This document shows, piece by piece, positions 55,355 through 63,728 of a DNA stretch of 64,000 nucleotides. The notes beneath the pieces are model-generated. The model was not told where the DNA came from. It was given only the letters and a program-made list of their open reading frames with translations, and did no database searches. Position 1 is the stretch's first letter, and every line of letters starts with the position of its first letter. A program made the position numbers and the translations under genes. The stretch comes from Micromonospora sp. CB01531 (GTDB lineage: Bacteria > Actinomycetota > Actinomycetes > Mycobacteriales > Micromonosporaceae), in contig NZ_LWLS01000001.1 of assembly GCF_001905095.1 (NCBI RefSeq), positions 234,581-298,580 of the forward strand, read 5' to 3'.

Positions 55355-56236
55355 CTACAACCGGTCGGCGGCGAGCAGGCGGCTGCCGGTGAAGGCGAGC
55401 AGCCAGCCGCCGCCCTTCGGGGTGGTGAAGTCGCCGGCCTCGCCGGTCAGCCCCTCCAGCATGCCCGGGATCACCTTGCCCTGGCTGCACACCGCGACCG
55501 GGTCGCCGGCCTCGGCCAGCTCGGTCAGCCGGGCTGCGGCGGCCAACACGCACTCGTCCGGTTGCTGGCCGGGTTTCGGCTCGTCCAGGTCACCGGCCAC
55601 CTCGATGGGCAGGTCGAGCCGGGCGGCCGCCGGGTCGAGGGTCTGCACGCAGCGCCGGGCCGAGGCGGCGAGCAGGCGTACCGGGCGGACCAGGGCCACC
55701 AGCTCGGCCAGGGCCTGCGCCTGGGCCCAGCCCTCCGCGTCCAGCGGCCGGCCGGCATCCGGGCCGGTCCAGGTGCCCCGCCTGCCGGCGTGCCCGTGCC
55801 GGACCAGCAGCACGGTGGCGGTCACCGGCGGCAGCGCCGCGAACGCGGCGATCACCTCGCCGTCGTGCGGGTAGCTGACCCGGCGTACCGCCTCGTCGAC
55901 GGGGAGCCAGTGCACCTGGTCCACCTCGGTGTCCGGCTGGAAGCCGCCCTCCGCCACGGCCCGCATCGACCAGTAGTCGACCGCCTTCGGCCGGCCCTCG
56001 CTGCGGTACTGGATCGTCGGCAGGCGTACCTGCGGCACGGCCCGGACGTCGGCCTCCTCGGCGACCTCGCGGACCGCCGCCCGCAGTGGGTGCTCGCCGG
56101 GATCCAGCTTGCCCTTGGGCAGCGACCAGTCGTCGTACCGGGGGCGGTGCACCAGGCAGACCTCGACGCCGGCCGCCGCCGGGCGCCAGACGACGCCGCC
56201 CGCCGCCCGGATCCGCGCCGGCTCGTCGTCCGTCAT
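55355..56236 (-). CDS. mutT1: NUDIX hydrolase fused to histidine phosphatase (MutT1-type)
   Basis: A 293-residue two-domain enzyme like mycobacterial MutT1. The N-terminal Nudix box GKLDPGEHPLRAAVREVAEE is complete, and the C-terminal phosphoglycerate-mutase-like domain begins LLVRHGHAGRRGTW with the catalytic RHG. It removes oxidised nucleotides (8-oxo-dGTP and 8-oxo-GTP) and dinucleoside polyphosphates. TACGGT (56243-56248) lies six bases before ATG 56236, so it is leaderless. It is 40 bp downstream of ppk on the same strand; MutT1 and polyphosphate kinase genes are often neighbours. Confidence 0.93.
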   Translation of the reverse strand: MTDDEPARIRAAGGVVWRPAAAGVEVCLVHRPRYDDWSLPKGKLDPGEHPLRAAVREVAEEADVRAVPQVRLPTIQYRSEGRPKAVDYWSMRAVAEGGFQPDTEVDQVHWLPVDEAVRRVSYPHDGEVIAAFAALPPVTATVLLVRHGHAGRRGTWTGPDAGRPLDAEGWAQAQALAELVALVRPVRLLAASARRCVQTLDPAAARLDLPIEVAGDLDEPKPGQQPDECVLAAAARLTELAEAGDPVAVCSQGKVIPGMLEGLTGEAGDFTTPKGGGWLLAFTGSRLLAADRL

Positions 56237-56276
56237 CCGCTCACCGTATGCGCGATCGGTGCCCGCCGTGGGCCGC

Positions 56277-58571
56277 TCAGCTCGCCGTCCCGCCGACCCG
56301 GTGCAGCAGCAGCTCCTGCAGGTGGGTCAGCGGCGCCTCCCCGGTGCCCGTACGCCGGGTCCAGCTGCCGTCCCCGGCCAGCTCGAAGGCGTCCACGTCC
56401 GGGCTGAACGCGGCGGTCAGCACCTGGTCGAGCTCGGCCCGGGCGACCGGGTCGCTCACCTGCACCAGCGCCTCCACCCGGCGGTCCAGGTTGCGGTGCA
56501 TCAGGTCGGCCGAGCCCATCCAGAACTCGGCGTCGCCGTTGTTGCCGAACCGGAAGATCCGCGAGTGCTCCAGGAACCGGCCCAGAATCGAGCGGACCCG
56601 GATGTTCTCCGACAGCCCCGGCACCCCCGGACGCAGCGTGCACATGCCCCGGATCAGCAGGTCGACGTGGACACCGGCCTGGGAGGCCCGGTAGAGCGCG
56701 TCCGTGATCTCCTCGTCCACCAGGGCGTTCACCTTGAACTGCACCAGCCCCGGCATGCCGAGCCGGACGTGGGCGACCTCCCGTTCGATCCGCTCGATCA
56801 GGCCGCTGCGGATGCCCTGCGGGGCCACCAGCAGCCGCCGGTACGCGGTCTGCCGGCTGTAGCCGGTCAGCACGTTGAACAGGTCGGTCAGGTCGGCGCC
56901 GATCTCCGGGTCGGCGGTGAGCATGCCGAAGTCCTCGTAGAGCCGGGCGGTCTTCGGGTGGTAGTTGCCGGTGCCGATGTGGCAGTAGCGGCGGATCTGG
57001 TTGCCCTCCTGGCGTACCACCAGGGCGGTCTTGCAGTGCGTCTTCAGGCCGACCAGGCCGTAGACGACGTGGCAGCCGGCGCGCTCCAGGGTGCGCGCCC
57101 ACCCGATGTTCGCCACCTCGTCGAAGCGCGCCTTCAGCTCGACCAGCACCACCACCTGCTTGCCGGCGGCCGCCGCGTCGACCAGCGCGTCGACGATCGG
57201 GGAGTCGCCGCTGGTGCGGTAGAGGGTCTGCTTGATGGCCAGCACGTTCGGGTCGGCGGCGGCCTGCTCGATGAAGCGCTGCACGCTGGTGGCGAACGAG
57301 TGGTACGGGTGGTGTACCAGCACGTCGCCGTCGCGCAGGGTGGCGAAGACGCTGCGGGGCACCTCGCCCTCGGTGAGCCGGGGGTGGGTGGCCGGCACGA
57401 ACGGCGGGTCCTTGAGGTCCGGGCGGTCGGCCTCGCCGTACACCTGCCACAGCGCCGAGAGGTCGAGCAGGCCGCGGACCCGGAGCACGTCGTGGCTGTC
57501 CATGTCCAGCTCGCGGACGAGCAGCTCCAGCATGTGGTCGGAGATGGACGCGGCCACCTCCAGGCGTACCGGGGGACCGAACCGGCGCCGGGCCAGTTCT
57601 CGTTCCAGGGCCTGGAGCAGGTCCTCGTCGCGGTCCTCGTCCACCTCGACCTCGGCGTTGCGGGTGACCCGGAACAGGTGGCACTCGACCACCTGCATGC
57701 CGGAGAAGAGCTGCCCGAGATGCACCGAGATGAGGTCTTCCAGCGGCAGGAACCGGACGCCCGGCTGGTCGCGGGCGACCCGGACGAACCGGGGTACGTT
57801 GTTCGGCACCTTGACCCGGGCGAACAGCTCCGATCCGCCGTCCGGGTCGCGGACCGACACGGCCAGGTTCAACGACCGCCCGGAGATGTACGGGAAGGGG
57901 TGCGCCGGGTCCACCGCGAGCGGGGTGAGCACCGGGAAGATGTGCTCCCGGAACCAGGTGCGCAGCCGTTCCCGCTCCGGGTCGTCCAGGTCGCTCCAGC
58001 GCAGGATCCGGATGTCCTCCTCGGCCAGCCTCGGCAGCAGTTCGTCGACGAAGCAGGTGGCGTGCCGGGCCACCAGGTCCGCGGTCTTCTCCGCGACCAG
58101 CTCCAACTGGGTACGCAGCGGCAGCCGGTCACCCCCGCGTACCGGCAGGCCGGCGGACAGGCGCCGCTTCAGCCCGGCCACCCGCACCATGTAGAACTCG
58201 TCCAGGTTGCTGGCGAAGATGGCCAGGAACTTCGCCCGCTCCAGCAGCGGGGTGCGCGGGTTCTCGGCGAGCGCCAGCACCCGGGCGTTGAAGTCGAGCC
58301 AGGAGAGCTCCCGGTTGAGGAAGCGGTCCTCGGGCAGCGGCTGCGCCGCCGGCGGCGCGGCGTCCAGTGCCGGGCCCGGCCCCTCGACCGGGTCGAGGGA
58401 CTCCTCCAGCCCCGCCGAGTCGGGGGCCGACGCCTCGGCGGGCAGGTCCTCCTCCGGCGCGCGGACGCGGCGGAAGCGGCCGTCGGTGCCGCGGGCCGGG
58501 GCGCCGTTGCGGGGCGCGGTCGGGTGCAGGAAGTGCGGCGGACTCTCGGGCTGCTCGCGAGGGGTGCTCAC
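56277..58571 (-). CDS. ppk: Polyphosphate kinase 1
   Basis: PPK1, 764 residues, reversibly makes polyphosphate from ATP and associates with RNA-decay complexes in some bacteria. The first 75 residues are a variable Pro-rich leader. The domain starts [20 protein letters not shown] and continues with [20 protein letters not shown]. The autophosphorylated His is in [20 protein letters not shown], the second active-site region is [20 protein letters not shown], and the C-terminal part has [23 protein letters not shown] 58571 with GAGGGG just upstream. Normal length for actinobacteria. Confidence 0.96.
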   Translation of the reverse strand: MSTPREQPESPPHFLHPTAPRNGAPARGTDGRFRRVRAPEEDLPAEASAPDSAGLEESLDPVEGPGPALDAAPPAAQPLPEDRFLNRELSWLDFNARVLALAENPRTPLLERAKFLAIFASNLDEFYMVRVAGLKRRLSAGLPVRGGDRLPLRTQLELVAEKTADLVARHATCFVDELLPRLAEEDIRILRWSDLDDPERERLRTWFREHIFPVLTPLAVDPAHPFPYISGRSLNLAVSVRDPDGGSELFARVKVPNNVPRFVRVARDQPGVRFLPLEDLISVHLGQLFSGMQVVECHLFRVTRNAEVEVDEDRDEDLLQALERELARRRFGPPVRLEVAASISDHMLELLVRELDMDSHDVLRVRGLLDLSALWQVYGEADRPDLKDPPFVPATHPRLTEGEVPRSVFATLRDGDVLVHHPYHSFATSVQRFIEQAAADPNVLAIKQTLYRTSGDSPIVDALVDAAAAGKQVVVLVELKARFDEVANIGWARTLERAGCHVVYGLVGLKTHCKTALVVRQEGNQIRRYCHIGTGNYHPKTARLYEDFGMLTADPEIGADLTDLFNVLTGYSRQTAYRRLLVAPQGIRSGLIERIEREVAHVRLGMPGLVQFKVNALVDEEITDALYRASQAGVHVDLLIRGMCTLRPGVPGLSENIRVRSILGRFLEHSRIFRFGNNGDAEFWMGSADLMHRNLDRRVEALVQVSDPVARAELDQVLTAAFSPDVDAFELAGDGSWTRRTGTGEAPLTHLQELLLHRVGGTAS

Positions 58572-58625
58572 CCCCTCATGATTCCCCGATTCCGGTGAAC
58601 GGAAAATGAACTCGGGGCAGGTTGC

Positions 58626-58823
58626 TCAGGCCATCGTCGGCAACGTCACCCGGACAACCGCACCGGCCGCGTCCCGCTCGATCCGGACCCGCTGCCCCAG
58701 CCGGAGCAGCCGCAGCCCGGAGGCGTCGAAGGCGCGGGCCGGGAAGGCCAGCTCGGTGCCGTCGTCGAGGAGCAGCACGCCGCTGCGGGTCGCCGCGTCG
58801 TAGGTGGCCACCGTGCCCTGCAT
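58626..58823 (-). CDS. Possible internal start: free cold-shock-like protein
   Basis: Within the cofC frame, ATG 58823 (Met223) would give a 65-residue protein, the usual size of a free cold-shock protein. TACGGT at 58830-58835 (minus strand) lies exactly six bases before that ATG, the same geometry as other leaderless starts here. The RNP1-like aromatic residues of classical CspA are not conserved (TRSGVLLLD in place of the KGFGFI region), so nucleic-acid binding is uncertain. It may be expressed both as a fusion and alone. Confidence 0.4.
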   Translation of the reverse strand: MQGTVATYDAATRSGVLLLDDGTELAFPARAFDASGLRLLRLGQRVRIERDAAGAVVRVTLPTMA

Positions 58824-59489
58824 GCCAGCACCGTACCCGACGGGTCGGCCGGGGGTGGCGGCCGCGCGGGCGTCGAGCAGCGCGGCGGTGCGCGGGCCCA
58901 GGCCCAGCCGGGCGGCGGTGGCCAGGTCCGCCGGGAGGTCCACGTCGCGGCGCAACGTGGGCCAGGCACCGCGCAGCGGGCGCGCCCCGCTGGCCGCGTG
59001 CGCCGCGGCCGAGCCCGGGCCGAACCGGGGATCCAGGGGTACGCCGGGCGGCGCGGCGAGCAGCACGGTGCCGGTGCCCGGGGCGTCGGCCGCGAACCCG
59101 CGTATCCCCGGCGGGCCGGTGCGGACGGCCCGCAGCGCCGCGGCCAGTTCGGCCGGGCGCAGCGCCGGCAGGTCGGCGGTGAGCCCGGCCACCGCCGCGC
59201 GCGGGCCGGCGGCTGCCGCGCCGTGCCCGAAGGCGGCGTTCAGCCCGGCTGCGGGGTCCGCCACCACCCGGGCGCCGGCCGCCGTCACCTCCGCCGCCAC
59301 CCGCGAGTCGTCCGTCACCACCAGCACCTCGGCGACCGCCGGGCAGGCCCGCACCGCGCGGACCGTGTCGGCCGCCAGCGCCAGCGCCAGCTCCTCGTGT
59401 GGGACGCCGGACAGCGCGCCCCGCAGGCGGCTCTTCGCCGCCTCGAGGCGCTTCACCGGCACCACCACGGTCCAGCTCGGCTCGGGCAC
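58626..59489 (-). CDS. cofC: Phosphoenolpyruvate/2-phospholactate guanylyltransferase fused to a cold-shock-like domain
   Basis: A 287-residue protein. Residues 1 to about 212 are CofC/FbiD (TVVVPVKRLEAAKSRLRGAL, LVVTDDSRVAAE, DPAAGLNAAFGHG, GLTADLPALRPAEL), which activates phosphoenolpyruvate or 2-phospholactate with GTP in cofactor F420 synthesis. From Met223 the last 65 residues resemble a cold-shock OB fold: MQGTVATYDAATRSGVLLLD, then LGQRVRIERDAAGAVVRVTL. CAGGAT (59496-59501) lies six bases before GTG 59489 (leaderless). Other F420 genes (fbiA, fbiB) are not in the window. plsC diverges upstream. Confidence 0.88.
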   Translation of the reverse strand: MPEPSWTVVVPVKRLEAAKSRLRGALSGVPHEELALALAADTVRAVRACPAVAEVLVVTDDSRVAAEVTAAGARVVADPAAGLNAAFGHGAAAAGPRAAVAGLTADLPALRPAELAAALRAVRTGPPGIRGFAADAPGTGTVLLAAPPGVPLDPRFGPGSAAAHAASGARPLRGAWPTLRRDVDLPADLATAARLGLGPRTAALLDARAAATPGRPVGYGAGMQGTVATYDAATRSGVLLLDDGTELAFPARAFDASGLRLLRLGQRVRIERDAAGAVVRVTLPTMA

Positions 59490-59597
59490 GTGACCATCCT
59501 GCCAGTGGGACGGCGGTACCCTCTCTGGCCGGACCCAGGGCGAGCAGGCATGATTTCGTCGCGGGCGTGGGTGCGTGGGGCGCGAGGAGGAGACAGG

Positions 59598-60323
59598 GTG
59601 GCGCGGCGGAAGGTGGGATTCTGGCCACGGTTAGCCGTGGTACTGGTCAAGCCGGTGTTGACCGTCTGGACGCGGCGCACCTGGCGGGGCATGGAGCACC
59701 TGCGCCGCGACGGCGGGTTCATCATCGTGCCCAACCACATCTCGCACGCCGACCCGCTGGTCTCCGCGCACTTCATCTACGACTCCGGGCGCTGGCCGCA
59801 GTTCCTCGGCAAGGCCAGCGTGTTCCGGGTGCCGGTGATCGGCTGGATCCTGCACAAGTGCCGGCAGATCCCGGTGGAGCGCGGCTCGGTCGAGGCGGCC
59901 AGGTCGCTGGACAAGCTGGTCGCGGCGGTACGCGAGGGCGGCGCCGTGGTGATCTACCCGGAGGGGACCACCACCCGCGAACCGGACCTGTGGCCGATGA
60001 AGGGCAAGACCGGGGCGGCCCGGCTGGCGCTGGCCACCGGCGCGCCGGTGATCCCGGTCGCCATGTGGGGGCCGGAGCAGATGTTCGACCCGCGGACGGC
60101 CCGGTTGCGGCTGCGCCCGCGGACCCCGGTGACCGTGGTCGCCGGGCCCCCGATCGACCTGAGCCGCTGGGCGGGCGCCACGCCGACCCGGGCGGTCCTG
60201 GAGGAGATGACCGACACGATCATGCTGCGGATCCGTGACCTGGTCGCCGAGATTCGCGGCGGCACCCCACCACCGCTCTGGGAGCGCCCCGCCCGCACCC
60301 GTTCCCGCGAGGTGAGTGAATGA
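59598..60323 (+). CDS. plsC: 1-acylglycerol-3-phosphate acyltransferase (PlsC-like)
   Basis: A 241-residue lysophospholipid acyltransferase. The NHX4D-type catalytic motif is IIVPNHISHADPLV. The glycerol-phosphate binding motif is VIYPEGTTTREPDLWPMKGK, and block IV is APVIPVAMWGPEQM. It is peripheral to the membrane through the hydrophobic N-terminus. GGAGGAGA lies upstream of GTG 59598. gpsA follows, which supplies glycerol-3-phosphate, so the pair serves phospholipid synthesis. The last codons overlap the 87 bp repeat that leads into gpsA. Confidence 0.92.
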   Translation: MARRKVGFWPRLAVVLVKPVLTVWTRRTWRGMEHLRRDGGFIIVPNHISHADPLVSAHFIYDSGRWPQFLGKASVFRVPVIGWILHKCRQIPVERGSVEAARSLDKLVAAVREGGAVVIYPEGTTTREPDLWPMKGKTGAARLALATGAPVIPVAMWGPEQMFDPRTARLRLRPRTPVTVVAGPPIDLSRWAGATPTRAVLEEMTDTIMLRIRDLVAEIRGGTPPPLWERPARTRSREVSE

Positions 60324-60406
60324 GCGAGCGCAGCGAGCGAATCGGCCGGCTCAGCGCGGTGGTGCCACATGGCGTCGCCGACCGTAGGGAGGCGACGGCA
60401 TGAGCG
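60320..60406 (+). repeat. 87 bp repeat with a 27-codon MSERSERI ORF, copy A (before gpsA)
   Basis: ATGAGCGAGCGCAGCGAGCG opens a 27-codon frame (MSERSERIGRLSAVVPHG, then VADRREATA) that ends TGA at 60401-60403, overlapping the gpsA ATG at 60400 as ATGA. It contains a CGTCGCC...GGCGACG hairpin. It aligns without gaps to copy B at 61415-61501: same length, same distance to the next start codon, and 17 of 27 residues identical. Confidence 0.8.
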
Positions 60407-61407
60407 GGCATGTGGCCGTGCTGGGGGCGGGGTCGTGGGGGACCGCGTTCGCCAAGATCCTCGCCGACGCCGGGCGGGACGTGACGATCCTGGCCCGGCG
60501 GCGGTCGGTGGCCGACGCGATCCGCACCGAGCACCGCAATCCGGACTACCTGCCGGACCTCCGGCTGCCCGACCGGGTCACCGCGACCGGCGACGCCGAG
60601 GAGGCGATCGCCGGGGCGGAGGTGGTGGTGCTCTCCGTGCCGTCGCAGACGCTGCGCGCCAACCTGGCCGAGTGGACCCCCCACCTGGATCCGGACGCCA
60701 CGCTGGTCTCCCTGATGAAGGGCATCGAGCTGGGCACCACCAAGCGGATGAGCCAGGTGATCATGGAGACCGCCGGGGTGCCCGCCGATCGGGTGGTGGT
60801 CGTCTCCGGGCCCAACCTGGCCCCGGAGATCGCCGCCGAGCAGCCCGCCGCGACTGTGGTCGCCAGCACCGACAGCCGGCGGGCCGCCCTCGTCCAATCG
60901 TCGATCCGGACGCCGTACTTCCGCCCGTACACCAACGACGACGTGATCGGCTGCGAGCTGGGCGGAGCCGTGAAGAACGTGATCGCCCTGTCGTACGGGA
61001 TCGCCACCGCGATGGGCTTCGGCGACAACACCCGAGCCATGCTGATGACCCGCGGGCTGGCCGAGACCGCCCGGTTGGGCGTGGCGCTCGGCGCCGATCC
61101 GATCACCTTCGCCGGCCTGGCCGGAATGGGTGACCTGGTGGCGTCCTGCTCCTCGCCGCTGGCCCGCAACCGCACCTTCGGTGAGCACCTGGGCCGGGGG
61201 GAGACCCTGGAGCAGGCCCAGGCGGCCACCCGGCAGACCGCCGAGGGAGTGAAGAGCTGCCTGGCCATCCGGGACCTGGCCCGGGCGCACGGGGTGGAGA
61301 TGCCGATCACCGAGCAGATCGAGCGGATCTGCCACGAGGGGATGGATCCGCGGCTCGCCGTGGACGCGCTGATGAGCCGGACCGCGAAGCCCGAGTCGTA
61401 CGAGTGA
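60400..61407 (+). CDS. gpsA: NAD(P)-dependent glycerol-3-phosphate dehydrogenase
   Basis: GpsA, 335 residues, reduces dihydroxyacetone phosphate to sn-glycerol-3-phosphate for phospholipids. The Rossmann motif is [20 protein letters not shown]. The catalytic Lys is in [20 protein letters not shown], followed by [15 protein letters not shown], and the C-terminus has [20 protein letters not shown]. Its ATG overlaps the stop of the 27-codon ORF in the upstream 87 bp repeat, so it may be translationally coupled to it. It lies 76 bp after plsC, probably the same transcript. Confidence 0.96.
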   Translation: MSGHVAVLGAGSWGTAFAKILADAGRDVTILARRRSVADAIRTEHRNPDYLPDLRLPDRVTATGDAEEAIAGAEVVVLSVPSQTLRANLAEWTPHLDPDATLVSLMKGIELGTTKRMSQVIMETAGVPADRVVVVSGPNLAPEIAAEQPAATVVASTDSRRAALVQSSIRTPYFRPYTNDDVIGCELGGAVKNVIALSYGIATAMGFGDNTRAMLMTRGLAETARLGVALGADPITFAGLAGMGDLVASCSSPLARNRTFGEHLGRGETLEQAQAATRQTAEGVKSCLAIRDLARAHGVEMPITEQIERICHEGMDPRLAVDALMSRTAKPESYE

Positions 61408-61414
61408 GGCGGCC

Positions 61415-61501
61415 ATGAGCGAGCGGAGCGAGCGAATCATCGGGCACCGTGCGGTCGAGCCTCATGCTGCCGCCGAGCGGAGCGAGGCGGCTGCATGAGC
61501 G
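61415..61501 (+). repeat. 87 bp repeat with a 27-codon MSERSERI ORF, copy B (before the PLP lyase gene)
   Basis: ATGAGCGAGCGGAGCGAGCG opens MSERSERIIGHRAVEPHA, then AAERSEAAA, with TGA at 61496-61498 overlapping ATG 61495. A GCCGCC...GGCGGC hairpin occupies the position of the CGTCGCC hairpin in copy A. It starts eight bases after the gpsA stop. Confidence 0.8.
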
Positions 61502-62610
61502 ACTGGGGTGACGGCACCCGCAGCGTGCACGCCGGGCTGCCGGCCCCGGCGCCCGGTGCACCGTTCCTGCCGGGACCGGTCTTCGCCGCGCCGTACCACC
61601 TGGACCCGTGGGAGGGGCCGGCGGCGGCACCCAACGGGTACGGCCGGCCGGACAACCCCACCCGGCGGCTGCTGGAGGCGGCCATCGGGGAGCTGGAGGG
61701 CGGGGACTGCCGGGTCTTCGCCAGCGGCCAGGCGGCCATCACCGGGCTGCTGCTGGCGCTGCTGCGCCCCGGGGACACCGTGCTGCTCCCCGCCGACGGC
61801 TACTTCCCGGTCCGCGCGTTCGCCACCGCCACCCTCGAGGGCATCGGGGTGCAGGTCCACTTCGTGCCGACGGCCGGGCCGTACCCCTCGTTCGAGGGTG
61901 TCCGCCTGGTGCTGCTGGAGACCCCGGCGAACCCCGGCCTGGACGTGGCCGACGTGCTGGCCCTGGCCACTGCCGCGCACGCCGCCGGAGCGCTGCTCGC
62001 GGTGGACAACACCACCGCCACCCCGCTCGGGCAGCGCCCGCTGGACCTCGGAGCCGACGTGGTGGTCGCCTCCGGCACCAAGGCGCTCACCGGCCACTCC
62101 GACCTGCTGCTCGGGTACGTGGCGGCCCGCTCCGCCGAGCTGCTCGACCCGGTGACGGCCTGGCGGACCACCACCGGCGGCATACCCGGCGCGTTCGACT
62201 GCTGGCTGGCGCACCGCTCGCTGGCGACCGTGGACCTGCGGCTGGCCCGGCAGACCGCCAACGCCGAGGCGCTCGCCCGGCTGCTCGCGGGCCGCGCCGA
62301 CGTCACCGGCCTGCGCTGGCCCGGGCGGCCGGAGGATCCGGCGTACCCGGTCGCCTCGGTCCAGATGCGACGGATGCCCGGGGTGCTCTCGTTCGACCTG
62401 GGCGACGCCGCCCAGGTGGCCCGGTTCCTGGACGCGTCCCGGCTGGTTGCCGCCGCCACCTCGTTCGGCGGGCTGCACACCACCGCCGACCGGCGGGCCC
62501 AGTGGGGCGACGACACCGCCCCCGGCTTCGTCCGGCTCTCCTGCGGGATCGAGGATCCGGCCGACCTGGTGGCCGACGTGACCGCCGCGCTGGACGCCAG
62601 CGCGGCCTGA
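61495..62610 (+). CDS. Cystathionine gamma-lyase-like PLP enzyme
   Basis: A 371-residue fold-type I enzyme of the Cys/Met metabolism family. The phosphate-binding region is VFASGQAAITGLLLALLRPG, the stacking region FVPTAGPYPSFEGV, the aspartate in LLAVDNTTATPLGQRPLDLG, and the PLP lysine in VASGTKALTGHSDLLLGYV. The C-terminus has ATSFGGLHTTADRRAQW. It could be a cystathionine gamma-lyase or gamma-synthase; substrate residues do not decide. The start is coupled by ATGA to the upstream 27-codon ORF. Confidence 0.88.
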   Translation: MSDWGDGTRSVHAGLPAPAPGAPFLPGPVFAAPYHLDPWEGPAAAPNGYGRPDNPTRRLLEAAIGELEGGDCRVFASGQAAITGLLLALLRPGDTVLLPADGYFPVRAFATATLEGIGVQVHFVPTAGPYPSFEGVRLVLLETPANPGLDVADVLALATAAHAAGALLAVDNTTATPLGQRPLDLGADVVVASGTKALTGHSDLLLGYVAARSAELLDPVTAWRTTTGGIPGAFDCWLAHRSLATVDLRLARQTANAEALARLLAGRADVTGLRWPGRPEDPAYPVASVQMRRMPGVLSFDLGDAAQVARFLDASRLVAAATSFGGLHTTADRRAQWGDDTAPGFVRLSCGIEDPADLVADVTAALDASAA

Positions 62611-62705
62611 CCCCGGGGACGGCCGATCGTCGGCGCGGACTGACACCGGCGTGGACTGACGCCGCAGCGCGCCGGTGCCGAGGCGGCCGGCCGGCGCCAG
62701 CTCCG

Positions 62706-62856
62706 CTAGGGTGACGACAGCCACGGCCCGCGCGGGCCCCGACCGGAGGAGGTGAGCACGATCCACCAGCGAAGGACCGGCGCTCCCCGCCGAGTCCGCG
62801 TCGTCCCTGGTTAGGCGACGCCGGGAGCGCCGACAAGCGTTCCCGAAAGGCATGCC
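62706..62856 (+). promoter_or_regulatory. Structured leader with an upstream ORF before the PrmC-like gene
   Basis: TAGGGT (62706-62711) is a likely -10, giving a leader of about 140 bases. A 20-codon ORF (GTG 62752, MSTIHQRRTGAPRRVRVVPG, TAG 62812-62814) overlaps a large hairpin: CGGCGCTCCC (62778-62787) with GGGAGCGCCG (62823-62832), and an inner stem GCGTCG (62798-62803) with CGACGC (62816-62821). Translation of the Arg-rich ORF would compete with the stem. No known riboswitch is recognised. Confidence 0.45.
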
Positions 62857-63642
62857 ATGGCACCGTTCCCTCCCGACCGTCCCGCCCTCGTCGCCCGGCT
62901 GCGTGCCGCCGGCTGCGTCTACGCCGAGGACGAGGCGGACCTGTTGATCGCCGCCGCCGACTCGGCCGCGGCCCTGACCGAGCTCGTTGACCGCCGGCTC
63001 GCCGGCCTGCCGCTGGAACACCTGCTCGGCTGGGCCGAGTTCTGCGGCCGGCGGATCGCCGTCGACCCGGGGGTCTTCGTGCCCCGGGGGCGGACCGCCC
63101 TGCTGGTCGCCGCGGCGACGGCGGTGGCCGGTCCGGCACCGGCCGTGCTCGACCTCTGCTGCGGGTCCGGCGCCGCCGCGCTGGTGCTGCACGGCCGGCT
63201 CGCGCCCCGCTGGCTGGCCGCCGCCGACCTCGACCCGGCCGCGGTGGCCTGCGCCCGGCGCAACCTCGCCCCGCTCGGCGTGCCCGTCTACCAGGGCGAC
63301 CTGTTCGGGCCGATCCCGACCGAGTGGCGGGGCCGCCTGGATCTGGTGGTGGCGAACGCCCCGTACGTGCCGAGCGGCGCGCTGGCCCTGATGCCGGCGG
63401 AGGCACGGCTCTACGAGGCGCCGATGGCGCTGGACGGCGGCGACGACGGGCTGGCCGTGCTGCGCCGGGTGACGGCCGGCGCAGCCGAGTGGCTCGTCCC
63501 GGGCGGGCACCTGGCCGTGGAGTCCAGCGTCGGCCAGGCCGAGGCGCTCTGCGGAGTGCTGGCCGACGCGGGGCTGGTGCCGACCGTGGTGCACGACGAG
63601 GAGTTGGACGCCACGGCCGTCACGGCCCGCCGGCCCGGCTGA
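62857..63642 (+). CDS. PrmC-like protein N5-glutamine methyltransferase
   Basis: A 261-residue SAM-dependent methyltransferase of the PrmC/HemK-related group. The N-terminal helical domain ends LEHLLGWAEFCGRRIAVDPG, followed by VFVPRGRTALLV. SAM motif I is VLDLCCGSGAAALVL, and the catalytic motif is LVVANAPYVPSGALAL (NAPY in place of NPPY). In this sub-family the target is uncertain; methylation of the GGQ glutamine of release factors is the PrmC role. CGAAAGG lies upstream of ATG 62857. It is preceded by a structured leader with a short ORF. Confidence 0.85.
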   Translation: MAPFPPDRPALVARLRAAGCVYAEDEADLLIAAADSAAALTELVDRRLAGLPLEHLLGWAEFCGRRIAVDPGVFVPRGRTALLVAAATAVAGPAPAVLDLCCGSGAAALVLHGRLAPRWLAAADLDPAAVACARRNLAPLGVPVYQGDLFGPIPTEWRGRLDLVVANAPYVPSGALALMPAEARLYEAPMALDGGDDGLAVLRRVTAGAAEWLVPGGHLAVESSVGQAEALCGVLADAGLVPTVVHDEELDATAVTARRPG

Positions 63643-63728
63643 GCGTCGCGCTGCCCGGCCCGTCCGGTGCATGGCGGGCCGCTGAACGGCGAACTAGCCT
63701 CGGGCCAGGCTCGGTGGGAGGGGTGGCC

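Noticed and set aside
63361..63375. NAPY in place of NPPY in the PrmC-like protein as a broken active site
   Set aside because: NAPYVP appears to be normal for this PrmC-related sub-family, so it is not evidence of inactivation.
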